The notes under the pieces were generated by a model. That model worked only from the letters and a program-made list of their open reading frames with translations, was not told the origin of the DNA and ran no database searches. Below, in pieces: positions 44,950 through 56,159 of a DNA stretch of 64,000 nt. Positions within the stretch are counted from its first letter, which is position 1. Each line of letters starts with the position of its first letter. Both the position numbers and the translations under genes were made by a program. The stretch is from assembly GCF_000237925.1 (NCBI RefSeq), contig NC_031499.1:4232775-4296774 (forward strand), written 5' to 3'. The stretch is from Schistosoma mansoni. Its lineage: Eukaryota; Platyhelminthes; Trematoda; Strigeidida; Schistosomatidae.

Positions 44950-45348
44950 TTACCACAAATTAGGATCCAATGATTTCAAGTTCTTGAATGAAATAATGGA
45001 TACTATACTATATGTGTCCACAATAAAGTCATGAAATGAACTAAGAGATGTATATAGTCGCTTTTGAATATGAACATTACCTTCCAAAATGGTGGGTAAA
45101 GATAAATGGTCATTAGGGACAGCAGAATTATTGGGATCTAAACCACAAGACTTAGAACTACTTGAAGTAAAGTAAACGGTAGTTTCGCATACTGACTGAA
45201 TGTGTCCTATCTTGCCACATTTAAAACATTTAGCATTACGAAATGCACATGAATTACGAGGGTGAAATTCGCCACAGAATAAGCATTTACCAAACTTTTT
45301 CTCACCTTTGTTGTTTGCTTTGTATTTCCCTATTGAATCACCCTTCAT
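44950..45348 (-). pseudogene. gypsy nucleocapsid knuckles and mutated protease
   Basis: Two knuckles, CLFCGEFHPRNSC (CX2CX3HX4C) and CFKCGKIGHIQSVC (CX2CX4HX4C), are followed after a linker by the protease active-site region IVDTYSIVSIIS. The canonical D-T-G/S has become D-T-Y, which should abolish proteolysis. Confidence 0.8.
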
Positions 45349-45933
45349 ATTTTCACGTGAATAGGAATCACGGTTAAACGAACGCAGATTTGACTGACCC
45401 TGAGATTATATTTCATCGTGACAATTTTTCATCGACTGGATATCAAGTTAATTCACTGCTTTGCAGTTAACACATACAGTTCTATCATCTTGAAAGAAAC
45501 AGTTCGGCATTCTTAGCAGCTCTTTTTCCAGACCTGGTATGTTAATTCCTGCTGATAGTGCCACAGGTATTGTAGTTTGACAACACTTTACCAGCAACAC
45601 CTTCTATAATTGAATCGTTGCCACGCAGTGAAATCAAACGTCAGAAGCGAGGAGGTTTGAAGATTTACTTGATAGATTATCAATATATCGAGAGGTAACT
45701 GATTTAAACTGGCTAGTGATCGCAGGAGAAGTTGAGCACGGCGCTCCCACTCGCGATCTGGTGCGGATGCATGAACGAGAGCCTTCAGCTAGGTGAGTCC
45801 ATTAAAACTAATTTGGTCTGCATCCAATATCGAACACTTACAGAGATATTGATTTTGGGGATTTATTTACCGCCACACTGCAATTAATCAATCTCTCAGC
45901 GGTACATGAAATTGATCATCAAAACTGCATTTG

Positions 45934-46182
45934 TCATTGTGATTCAAGGATAAATTCCCTAACCTTTTTGTCATTCTGACGAATCATGTTGTGAAATTTT
46001 GCTCTCTCACGACATTCAAAACTGGTGCACTTCACATGATTTAATAGTAGTGCCTTGAGAGTTGTATAAGGGAGTAAGATAGGCTTTTCAGGTAATGCTA
46101 ATGTTTTTAATAAACTGTTGGCTTCTTCACTGATGAATGTAAGAAAATGTGTCACAATTTTATCACCCTTCCAATCCATCAA
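45934..46182 (-). pseudogene. gypsy gag fragment
   Basis: An 82-codon piece starting MMDWKGDKIVTHFLTFISEE, ending in a stop. It has the FHNMIRQNDKKVREFILE pattern typical of the end of a gypsy capsid region. Confidence 0.6.
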
Positions 46183-46190
46183 CTAAACTG

Positions 46191-47995
46191 AATACAATTT
46201 TGAAAACAACATTTAATTGACAACAGTATCCTAAATAAGATTTGTGATAATCCCCGAATGATGCACTGTGGTTACATTCTCGTGAATTTACATTCAACTG
46301 AGATTAACAAAACACATGTAATAGAAATACCTTGCAACACTTAATCAGCTGTATTAAAAAGGTATATTATCATAAGCCTACTATATCTTAAGTACATACG
46401 TACTAAAACAACAGATATTCAATTAACCTTAGTAAATAACTATCCATACTGTATATGCTAATGACTAAACTAATGGTTCTGACTGATGGCTTAAATAAAT
46501 TACATGTAGCGACATCCAAAAACTTCAGTTCTACAGTCTGATATCATTATTACCCTTTTTGTAAAACCAAACTATGCGAGAAGGTTGAATAGGGAAGACT
46601 GTTTGCACTGAAAATGGTGATAATGATGATGGATACGGATTGTCTGAAAAGAGACAAAACTAAACAAGGAAATGTTCATTCTGAAGAATGTTTTACATGA
46701 AATGAACTGAAAAATTAGGACGTGTTACATTGAACCCAGTCAATCGTCAAGTACTGATCTGAATATTAAAACCCTAATACTAGTATTTAAGGAACTATGA
46801 ACTCAGAGTAATATGATATTTGACGGTTGATGGGAAGATGGACTTGTGATAGAAAAGGAAATGATGCTTTTTGAGTTATCTGAAACTTAGTTATCAGCTT
46901 TACAGTACTGAATATTACCACTTAGTTATTTGGGCGGCCAATAATCTCCCGTACGACTGAAATATTTATCGTTAAGTGATTACTGAGTGGTAATCAATCT
47001 ATTGTAGTAATGCGAATCTCTAGTTTCATGTATTTCATATTATAGTGAAGTATTATTTAACGGTACTGACGAATAAGTACCCTAATCCTGACAAACATGA
47101 ACTCTAGTAAACTAATTTTATAAAATTATCTGGAATTAGACGTTGTAGTGGAGAGGAGTGAAAAAAAGGGTTCAGATCAGATCAACCTCATCTTCGTTCC
47201 AATAACTTTGAGTAACTTATTTAGCAGTGAGCAACCGATATTTGAATTTCTTGAGGTTGGTAGCATGTTTTTGAGCTGGCTAGAGTTTCTGGTTTTCATA
47301 TATTTGGGTGGTCTGTGAACGTCGAGAAACATAAAACAATCGTTTAAAATAGCTTAAATTGAGTGTTCTTTCTTTTATAGTGTGAACATTGAATTCTTCG
47401 CTGCTGTTCACCTCTCTATTAAAAAGCTGTTGTTAAACCGGGTTCACCGAATATCGCATCGGATTCAGAAAATAGCATATGATCACCTAATATAATGACA
47501 TGATTGATCTGACAGACGTGATTAAAGAGGATTTAACATTCTCGAAGATGGCCCTTAAACAGGCAAAATTTGGTGAACAGTGAAAAAATATCGACCTCGA
47601 AAATAAACTGATAACATCTAACAACTGCACAGAAGCCTTGAAACCGATCTTTTCATCCACCTATTATATTTCTGGTATGGTGATTATACAATTTGGTCAC
47701 AGATTATAACGCTTATTATTTCAATCTAACAAGTTAGGGTGAGGATAACCATCCTTTCCCAATATTCACTAAAAGTGCGATATCTAGCATTCTCGATCAC
47801 TTTGCCATTCATTTACTTTTTTTTCGTGCCTCATACAAGAGTGCGGTTATCATTGGAGTCTTTATTTTACTCCTCTAAAGTTATCTAAATACGTCTTCTG
47901 TGAATACGCTACTGTAGTGCACCCCAAATCCTATTATAAAAACCAAAAATCGTAAAGATGAATTATGAAATATTTGTTTTCATTGAGATTATAAA
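46191..47995. other. no gene recognised
   Basis: AT-rich; any 5' LTR of the gypsy element would be expected at its left part, but no partner repeat was seen. Confidence 0.35.
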
Positions 47996-47999
47996 CGTG

Positions 48000-48110
48000 G
48001 ATGCCCATTGCTGAGGAGTGCCATACCAGGACGAAACGGCCGTCTAATGCTTCCAGGTTTCCAATGCTGGTTTAACATTGATCCGTTCATGATCTCATTA
48101 CAAACTTACC
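48000..48110 (+). repeat. SINE family B, 3' part beginning at the hammerhead
   Basis: The tRNA-like head is missing. The copy starts at GTGGATGCCCATTG, runs through the ribozyme and the TTCCAGGTTTCCAATGCTGG tail to GATCTCA. Confidence 0.75.
48003..48056 (+). ncRNA. hammerhead ribozyme, family B (core intact)
   Basis: CTGAGGAG (48011-48018), a stem-loop II region with one mismatch, GAAAC (48033-48037), GGCC and the cleavage triplet GTC (48042-48044). Stem I pairs CATTG with TAATG (five pairs, one G-U), a sequence different from other copies but still complementary. Stem III comes from the palindrome ACGGCCGT. Confidence 0.75.
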
Positions 48111-50490
48111 GATTTCTACAATCCTATACTGATAACTGCTTGTTTGTTTATTTTCACTAAGGCTTCCAAGTCACTGTCAATTTAAAATCTTACATTATAA
48201 GTCTAACTATTCATCAGATGACATGATTTGTTGATCAAGCTTTCAAGCATCACTTAAGTGACCTTGACCTAGCTAGTGTTACTGTTAGCTAGTATGGAAT
48301 TCAACTTTACAGTGTATGAATATGTAACATGAAAATAATGATATCGAAAATACAATCGATTTGCATAAGTAAAACTTAGAAAATCTTTTAATATACTTTG
48401 AAATTTAAACAGATCTCTCGTTATAAATATATCGGCGAAACTACGATTTATGGACAGATCAATCACATTTAAGATAACAGATCTTGGATCTTGGCGAGAA
48501 ATTCATTCACTCATTTGGCTAAATACCATTTTGGAATTATAGCTGATGTCAGTTCATGATCAAAACATTAAATCCAATTCATAACTCTAACATTCGACTG
48601 TTAATCCTAATTCCAATTCCTCACACTAATATATAACCTTCATTTAACCCTGGTAAGTAGGTGAGCATTCCAAGGTCATTTTAGTGTTGCTCAAAGGTCG
48701 TCCATAAATTATAGTCTTACCAATACATCAATATTCCTTTGTACCAGTTAAAATGTAAAATATAAATGTGTAACCTGTTTTCCGTTAAGTTCGCCAAGTA
48801 ATTCATTTAAGAAAACTATGGAATTTTAGTTATAACTTCATGATATTGACAATTTCCCATAACTTTGCTGTAAACCCTTTCATTGGTTATAGTTTTAATA
48901 AAGTTCACCTCGTTTAATGTCATTTAACTATCCCATTACCTTAAAAATATAAGTCGAATCGACTTTCACTTTCTACTTCAATACAAGTCATTTTTGGTTA
49001 TTCTTAATTCAACGTTTTAGAGTACTTTAAATTGCGAACCGATCGTTGTTAGATAACTATTGGAAAATTTGGACGCACTGGATGGTCATTTCATCCTAGC
49101 GTTTTAAAGTCTGTTTCGCGGGCTACACACTATCTTGACATGTACAGACTCATTATTTGTATTGATGCCCAGAAATAATATGGTTTTTGTTTGTCAATGT
49201 AGATACGGTTTTGACTGAGTTCTCAGAAATTCAGTGGGGGTATTATATTAAATATCAAATTTTAAAAAATTCTTCTTCGAACAAAGCAGCTGTTGTCTAG
49301 CTGTTACTTCTACAACAAAATCAATCCTAAACTTCCCACGCAATTACCTGACATCTAAACGTAGTGCATGTGATGTCAAATAATTGAACATTGTGGACAC
49401 CTTGCATCTTATTCGATAGAGTTTAATTAGCACAGCAGGATTGGCATTAGTCAATACTCAGTGATCATTTACTCGTAAATATCTCAGTTATACAAGAGAA
49501 AAGTAACTTCAAAAGCTCAGTGGTAACAGATTAGACTGTTAAGTAGGGTGACGCAGGATAGAGCTCTTGTGGGGGCACCAGTTTCCTCAAGACTACAAGT
49601 ACACCCTGCTGACATGTGGTGAACAGCATGTATCTCATATCCAGTATTTTCTGATAACTGCCGACAACCATCTATCATACTGTTAACATATTTCGTAATC
49701 AGTTCATTTTAGGATGAACTAAAAAACATTGCAATTCAAAATGACTACTGAATTAGCTACAGAAAAAACGTCTTATGTAAGATTAATATGATGTTTACAA
49801 CTGAAATGATAATTTCTAATGAAATACCCTAAATCCATATTACTGAGTTAACGCTGTATTCTAAGTGGGTCTTTTATAACCAACATTTTATGACTTCATT
49901 GACTGATGTCATATCTTGGCTTGGTCACTGCTAGCATCCTTCCAAACTCCTCGTACACCGGAAAACATACCTCATTAAGGTAGGCAGTGGCTAGCCATGC
50001 ATAATATTTTCCCTCATATAGTCAAGTGACGAATGGCTGAGTGGAGGTAGTTAGGATAGATACTAACGAAGACGAAGTGAAAATCCAGTCTTAAGTATAA
50101 AGTCATTTTTATGAATGATATTGTTTAATATTATTTTAAAAAAGATTAGCACATATAATCAAGATTATTGTGCTTTCATTTTTTCCAACTGTCTTCTCTA
50201 AGAGGTAATTCATATTAGCTATAGAGTGGCTTTAGTGTTTTACAGAACAGAGAATTCGCAGTTGGAAAATTTTCGATTAGTTTATAAATCAATATTGTGC
50301 CTTGGCTTCATTCATTGAAGAATTTCATCCCTACATGCAAAATATATTTAAAATTTGTTCAATTATTACATAAAGAACATCTATTAGTTTTAATACATAA
50401 TGATTAGAATACTTAACGCTTAATAGTTTAATCAAAAGCCAAGTAATTGAATAATAAAACATAAGTGTTATACTATAAGCAAAGATTAAT
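48111..50490. other. no gene recognised
   Basis: No exon or transposon domain seen. About 49530-49640 resembles the low-copy repeat at 19.50-19.62 kb (phrases around CAGTTTCCTCAAGACT and CCTGCTGAC). Confidence 0.35.
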
Positions 50491-50494
50491 AGTG

Positions 50495-50680
50495 GCTAGC
50501 AGTGGAATCCAGGACGCGCGTTTCGTCCTATTTGGGACTCGTCAGCTGGATGTACCTGCATCTCAGAGTTGATGTTCACTCTGAGACTCGAACCCAGTAC
50601 CTTTCGCTTCAAACGCCATCGCGTTATCCACTCAGCTACTGAGACCTAATAGCCACTTTCTTGTGCAATAGGGTGAAGTT
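50495..50680 (-). repeat. Sm-alpha-like SINE (family A), best-preserved copy
   Basis: On the minus strand, from 50650 down, a tRNA-like pol III promoter (A-box-like TAGCTGAGTGGATAACGCG and B box GGGTTCGAGTCTC) is followed by about 40 nt and then an apparently intact hammerhead. The adjacent fold-back repeat (50.68-51.12 kb) is arranged as at 2.6-3.0 kb, suggesting that the two form one larger unit. Confidence 0.85.
50497..50562 (-). ncRNA. hammerhead ribozyme, family A (apparently fully intact)
   Basis: The minus strand has stem I ATCCAG (50551-50546) pairing with CTGGAT (50512-50507), six of six pairs; core CTGACGAG (50545-50538); stem II GTCC/GGAC around a CAAATA loop; GAAAC (50524-50520); GCGC; and the GTC cleavage triplet (50515-50513). 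All conserved core positions are canonical. Schistosome Sm-alpha repeats are known to encode active hammerheads of this form with a very short stem III. Confidence 0.9.
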
Positions 50681-51115
50681 TAAATTCACTTGATATTGTT
50701 TGTTTGAATCTTCCCATTGATGTTTAGGACTGCAGGCCTGGAGGACTGCTAGCCACTATCCATCTTTGCTTATAATACTTGTGAATTAGGGCTACATCGA
50801 GGCAATACACACAGTATGCACATATGCCAATAAGAGACTAATCAATTGCAGTCCTAAACATCAATGGAAGNNNNNNNNNNNNNNNNNNNNNNNNNNNNNN
50901 NNNNNNNNNNNNNNNNNNNNNNNNNNNNNNNNNNNNNNNNNNNNNNNNNNNNNNNNNNNNNNNNNNNNNNNNNNNNNNNNNNNNNNNNNNNNNNNNNNNN
51001 NNNNNNNNNNNNNNNNNNNNNNNNNNNNNNNNNNNNNNNNNNNNNNNNNNNNNNNNNNNNNNNNNNNNNNACATCAATGGGAAGATTCAAACAAACAATA
51101 CTAAGTGAATTAAGT
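50681..51115. repeat. fold-back repeat unit broken by an assembly gap
   Basis: The left side has TTCACTTGATATTGTTTGTT, the GTTTAGGACTG arm, the CCACTATCCATCTTTGCTTA core and the opposite arm up to AACATCAATGGAAG at 50870. After the gap the sequence resumes ACATCAATGGGAAGATTCAA and ends ACTAAGTGAATT. Confidence 0.8.
50871..51070. other. assembly gap (200 N)
   Basis: Exactly 200 undetermined bases. Open frames that span it are artefacts. Confidence 0.99.
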
Positions 51116-51834
51116 GTTATACTATTTCTAAATTCTTATATATCATTACATTTGCAGCATTGTATAGTAGTGTGCACTACTTATGTGAACTGACATAAGT
51201 AGCATGTAGCAGGCGCCGTAAGTGTATTACTTACCAGCAGAAGATTGAAATCAAGAGAAGTGAAAGGAAAACAGAGGGAAATTGGAATAACAACAGGAAT
51301 ATAGAGATGATACAGTATGTGAACAATTACTCAAGGATGATATGTATGACTTTTATATTTTATAAAATCACAGTGTCCCTGAGTTTTCATTCACTACATT
51401 ATGATTCAATCAAAATGCAGATCTTACGACAGATTTCAAATAACCAACGAAAAGCATAATTGAAAAGAAATAAAACAAAGTAAGAACGTTGAATAATCAA
51501 TTTTTAGCCGACAATAGACATTTCTGAGATTACTTTTAATGATCACATCATATGAGATGAGCAAAATATAAAGATAATAATAATAATAGTAAACAAGTAA
51601 CCATTTGTGTTACACAAAGAATCAGCTTAATTGATTTTCTTTATAGATAAGAAATAACATAAACAAACAATTACTGAAGCTACTTTAGTAATCATCAAAA
51701 ACATCTATTAAATGAATGTGATTAAACTATTGAGCTATAAATTTGTAATATGACAGTAAAATCATGTTGGAAAAATGACTACTCTAAATGGAATCATGAA
51801 TCATTCTAGGTAAGATAATGATTAAGAACTTGGT

Positions 51835-52335
51835 AGTACCAGATGACTGGTTTTTCATTGTATGGTACTCGTCAGTAGTACGCACCCACGATCAAGCATG
51901 TATGGATTGAACACAGGACTTTCTATCTCGCTTGCGAACGCTTAACCTCCAGACTATTGAGCCGGCATACAATGGTGTTAATGTCTAACTTCAATCGATC
52001 CATGATCTTGTGCGACCACTCTAATGTGAAGTCGCGGCCAGTAGAGTCCAATCCGTGTTGGGTAAAGACAGGTATCTATCTCAGAAAATGGATGACTGGT
52101 TGCGCAAGATCATGGATCGATTGAGGTTAGACGTTGACACCGTTAAATCTCGGCTCAATGGTCTACAGGTTAAGCGTCCACGTGTGAGACCGAAGGTTTT
52201 GGGTTCAAGTCCCGTCTGCGCTGTCATGGATGCGTACTGCTAAGGAATCTTGTACTAGGAAGAATTGACCGTTCAGTGCTTCCAGCTTTTCAATGGTAGT
52301 TTAGCTTAGATCGACTCGTGATTTCATCTGTGTAA
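51835..52335. repeat. head-to-head inverted pair of family-B SINEs
   Basis: A minus-strand copy (51835-52045) and a plus-strand copy (52085-52335) share inverted heads: GATCCATGATCTTGTGCG near 52000 faces CGCAAGATCATGGATCGATT near 52110. Each copy has the tRNA-like promoter (plus copy B box GGGTTCAAGTCCC). Hammerhead cores are mutated in both (plus: CTAAGGA, GAATT; minus: CTGACGA kept, but GAAAC and stems altered). Confidence 0.8.
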
Positions 52336-52614
52336 ATCCAATTACTGATAACTTCCAAAAGAATCGACCACAATGTTTCACATATTTTTCTCTTCATTAG
52401 TCATTTGAAGAAATATAAGGTCATTGTTATGGAATTGATATATTGAATGTACCATGCCATGAAATATGATATTATGGATACAACATTGACCGTAAACATT
52501 CTCAAATGAATATGAATAGCAGCTAATCTTTGTATTTGTTATCTCAAATTAAATGGTTGCCAAAAGAAAAAGGATTTTTATTATACTATTGAATTTTTGT
52601 AACCAAAACTATTT

Positions 52615-52740
52615 TAAATTCACTTAGTATTGTTTGTTTGAATCTTCCCATCGATGTGTTAGGACTGCAACTGGTCAGTCTCTAATTGGCATATGTGCAT
52701 ACTGTGCGTATTGCCTCGATATAGCCTTGATTCACAAAAC
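52615..52740 (+). repeat. half copy of the fold-back repeat
   Basis: Left arm only: TTCACTTAGTATTGTTTGTT, AATCTTCCCATCGATG, GGACTGCAACTGGTCAGTC, then TTGGCATATGTGCATACTG and TTGCCTCGATATAGCCTTGA. Confidence 0.75.
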
Positions 52741-52867
52741 TATTTTAACTATAATCAAACATAAGGTAATAAATGAAGTTAGTATTATAATGATTCTTTT
52801 TTATAATTATCATAAGACATATATCTGAATTTTTAGTCATCAAGTAACATTATTGGAGTCAATATCG

Positions 52868-52916
52868 GTAACATTATTATTATTATTATTATCATTATTA
52901 TTATTATTATTATTTT
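52868..52916. repeat. (ATT)n microsatellite
   Basis: About 16 trinucleotide units with one ATC interruption. Confidence 0.9.
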
Positions 52917-53234
52917 GATGTATTTTCTCTTCAACGTCTTGACGTAACTTGTCAATGAAACATTTATTAATCATTAGTCAATCATTTGGTATATATATGT
53001 AAACTCCAATTTCTCTCCTTCCCTCCCACTCCTCCATCCCCCCACGAAAAGAAAATATAGAAATGAATCTACTTATTATGAAATGTTATGATTTATACCT
53101 ATCAACTAATTCATTGAATATTTACTGATTAAGAAGACACTTTAAAAAAAAAATCTTAATACCATGTTTTATTAGAATAATAAATATTACAGAATAAAAA
53201 TATAATTTATTAAGCTGATATATTTATTAAATAA

Positions 53235-53780
53235 GCTTTAAATATAATGAGGATCGGATGCAAATATAAAGGCGAGGATTGTCAAAGCAAGGGCAGCATT
53301 TCTACAATTGAAGAACATATAGAACTCAAAACAACTGTCAACTAACTTCAAAGTGAGAATTTTCAATACGAACGTCAACACAGTCCTACTGTACGAAGCT
53401 GAAACGTGGAGAACTACTACAACCATCGTCAAGAAGATACAAATATTTATAAACAGTTGTCTACGCAAAATACTCAACATTCACTGGCCGGATACTATCA
53501 GCAACAGCGTTTTATGGGAGAGGACAAACCAGCTTCCAGCTGAAGAGGAAGTTAGCAAAAGACGTCGGAAGTGGATAAGATATACATTAAGGAAATAACC
53601 AATGTGCAATCCCTAACTTGGAATCCTGAAGGGAAGCGGAAAAGAGGAAGGCCAAAAGACACATTACTCCGGGAAATAGAAACAGATATGAAAAGGATTG
53701 CCCAGGACAGAGTTGGATGGAGAATGCTGGTTGGCGGCTTATGCTCCTTTACGAGGGGTAACAGATGTAAGTTTAAATAT
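53235..53780 (+). mobile_element. RTE-type LINE 3' end
   Basis: Plus-strand C-terminal part of an RTE polyprotein. 53353-53598 has [37 protein letters not shown] and [14 protein letters not shown]; after a frameshift, 53600-53760 continues with [19 protein letters not shown] and [19 protein letters not shown]. Relatively few lesions. It ends near 53.78 kb at CAGATGTAAGTT. Confidence 0.8.
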
Positions 53781-53934
53781 AATATGATGATATCAAAGTA
53801 TTGAAAAAGTGAGAAAACTTAGTGAAATAGAATGAATTCATTTAGAATATTGTCAAAAACTATAGAATTTTAAAACTTTTACAATTCATTTTTATAATTG
53901 AATTGATGAATCAATTAAAGGTAGATCATTATGA

Positions 53935-54110
53935 AAAACGTGGAACCACTGGACGACCGTTTCGTTTTAGTATGGAACTCCCGTAAATGGAATCCGAAAC
54001 CAGGACTTTCAGTCTTATGGGCGAACGCTTCACCTCTAGACTATTGAGCCGAGATCGAGTGGTGTTAATGTTTAACTCCAACCAATTCACGAAATCATGC
54101 CACCGTCTAA
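53935..54110 (-). repeat. SINE family B, decayed
   Basis: Minus-strand copy with tRNA-like head (CTAGAGGTGAAGCGTTCGC) and GAAACGGTCGTCCAGTGG, but the CTGANGA box is lost by a small deletion. Confidence 0.7.
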
Positions 54111-54636
54111 CATTGTCATCAGTGAGTTACTATCGTACAACAGACCTGGTTAAACTCCACTGGTTACCGCTTCTCACTAGAACTCCAGGAAATACTTTTT
54201 AAAGTCAGTCATTCACTTTTTAACAGAAGAATCATCCTTGAATTTTATTGTAGTAAATCAAATACATGACAGTTTTTATTCATTATGTTTATTTACGTGA
54301 TTCTAATAAGCTATTTCCGATAAATAGTTAACGTAATTAATGAAACCTTATTGATTTAGATATAAAATTATGAGCTTCCCTGAAAATGTTTAGATTAGAT
54401 TGTTGTATGAAATGGTGGGAAAATGTCACTGTGTGTGTTAGTTTCTTAGAGCTTAATCAATTTTTTGACCTGAAGTTTGGTGATTTCTTTCATTATCTCA
54501 TAACATCTGAGTAGTTATGTGTTTTGACCGAGCAACTCTAGATTCAATCGCTTGTTAAGCAGAAAACAAATACATTTGCTTCACGAGTATCATATTGTTT
54601 ATGAATTAAAAAAAAGACCAAGGCCGTATGCCAATT

Positions 54637-55142
54637 TGTTATGATTTATGTCCGGCTTTAATCACGTGATTATCCACCAATCGGAATAGGACTTGTTAAT
54701 CTTAACACTGTGCCGATTCGATGACATCCAACTGGTATGAGCAGTTTAGCGTCCTTATTGGTCCCTTATCGGTCTAACCCTTCCGATTGAGTCCAGAACA
54801 CCAATAACTGCTTCAGCTATGCGAATCATTTATTTGAAGCATACTTGGTTTATATACCAGACAGACAGACTACATCACACCATAAAATAGAAAATAATAT
54901 TTGTACAAGATCAAGCCAAATGTGGCTGTGAACGTGGGATATAATAATCAATAAACTGAAACTTAGGGACAGTAAATCGAATAATAATAATCTAAAGGTC
55001 AAAATGAAGCTTATAATAAGATGAATATAGATATACACAATCTAGTTACTTAGTAGTTAAACAATAAGAATATATATAGAATAATAGTCCATTAATAGGT
55101 CCCGGAAGTTACGTGTACTTAGGTCTTCACTAGGACATAACA
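54637..55142. repeat. probable solo LTR (506 bp)
   Basis: It begins TGTTATG and ends CATAACA, so the termini are a 7-bp inverted repeat of the TG...CA type usual for LTRs. It contains a TATA-like GGTTTATATACC about 215 nt from the left end, and its sequence is more GC-balanced than its surroundings. No gag-pol lies beside it. The flanks CAATT and ACATT could be a decayed 5-bp target-site duplication. No second copy was seen in the window, so strand and family are unassigned. Confidence 0.5.
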
Positions 55143-55470
55143 ACATTGTTTATGCCTGATGTTCTTTTTACTGCTTCCTACAGCAGGCATTCATCTCGCT
55201 TTACTGAAATGGTTTGGTAAAGTGAATAAATTTGCATTTATACCACATTTTTCGTAGCGCATGACTGATTGATCGATAAATATAAGTGTGCAATTCGTGG
55301 TTCCAGACCTTATATTGCATAGAGTCAGATCATTTGCATTCATTCAAATGTCCAGTTTAACTGTGAATCTATTCACTTTGATTATCTAATTACATTCACT
55401 AATTCCGAACTACATTTCTTATGACCAACTTTACATTGAATTTGATCTTATCATATTTCTTTTATTATAG

Positions 55471-55591
55471 ATCTAATCCTACTGAATTTTTATCCAGTAG
55501 TAATAATATGGGATTTATTGAATTCAATTTAAACACAAATGTACCAGGTCCTATGCTGTTTAAAACTTTCCGATCGGTCCTACATGATTAA
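55471..55591 (+). CDS. candidate terminal exon of an unidentified gene
   Basis: A strong acceptor (ATTTCTTTTATTATAG) is followed by a 39-codon frame, phase 1, ending in TAA: SNPTEFLSSSNNMGFIEFNL, then NTNVPGPMLFKTFRSVLHD. The composition looks coding, but no upstream exon or family was identified. It could be the end of a gene whose other exons lie elsewhere, or chance. Confidence 0.25.
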
Positions 55592-56155
55592 TTCCGTTTT
55601 TAAATTAAAACAATCAACAAAGCATACTTTGACATTCATTTCATATCAGGTTAATGCCATTGTCCCCAAAACCTTTCCATTTCTCAATATTCTAACAACA
55701 AAAAACACACAAGTTAATGATGAGAAAATATCTAAAACTAACTCATAACCCACTACATAAGTATCTCAACAGAAATTAGTCTATATCTAACCAAAAGAAA
55801 TAATTTTCAGTTCTCATTATAATAAGAGCTAGTAATTTAGATATGTTATTATTATAACTATTCTGTTTGAAGGAAACTATCAAAAAACTTTCCTTGAAAT
55901 AGGTTTCCTCCCAATTAGCACTCTTCAACAAAGTGTACATGTAAATTTTGGGAAAACTAGTTATTCCCTGTTTTACATAAACTGATGTCAACATCATCTT
56001 CAAAGTTTGAAAAATACTATTGAAATATTGACTATTCTCTGAAATGAGCAATAATGACAAGTTTCATTGGGACACATTTATATCAGATTATATGCTATCT
56101 TTATTATCTATTTTAACGTAGAAACAGGGAGTATGAAATTTATGTGAGGGCTAGA
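55592..56155. other. no gene recognised
   Basis: AT-rich sequence, with only non-conserved open frames. Confidence 0.35.
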
Positions 56156-56159
56156 ATAC

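Larger units (their letters stand above)
42160..46190 (-). mobile_element. decayed Ty3/gypsy LTR retrotransposon
   Basis: On the minus strand, domains follow the gypsy order: gag (46182-45934); two zinc knuckles (45300-45180); aspartic protease (about 45015); reverse transcriptase (about 44884-43853); RNase H (43743-43537); H2C2 integrase zinc region (43280-43092); integrase core (42998-42469); and a C-terminal domain (42453-42166). At least eight frames separated by stops or frameshifts show that it is inactive. The LTRs were not found: I see no matching direct repeats just outside 42.1 or 46.2 kb, so both ends may be truncated or diverged. Confidence 0.85.

Noticed and set aside
50838-51193. 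Three open frames spanning the run of N
   Set aside because: They are produced by undetermined bases and have no coding meaning.
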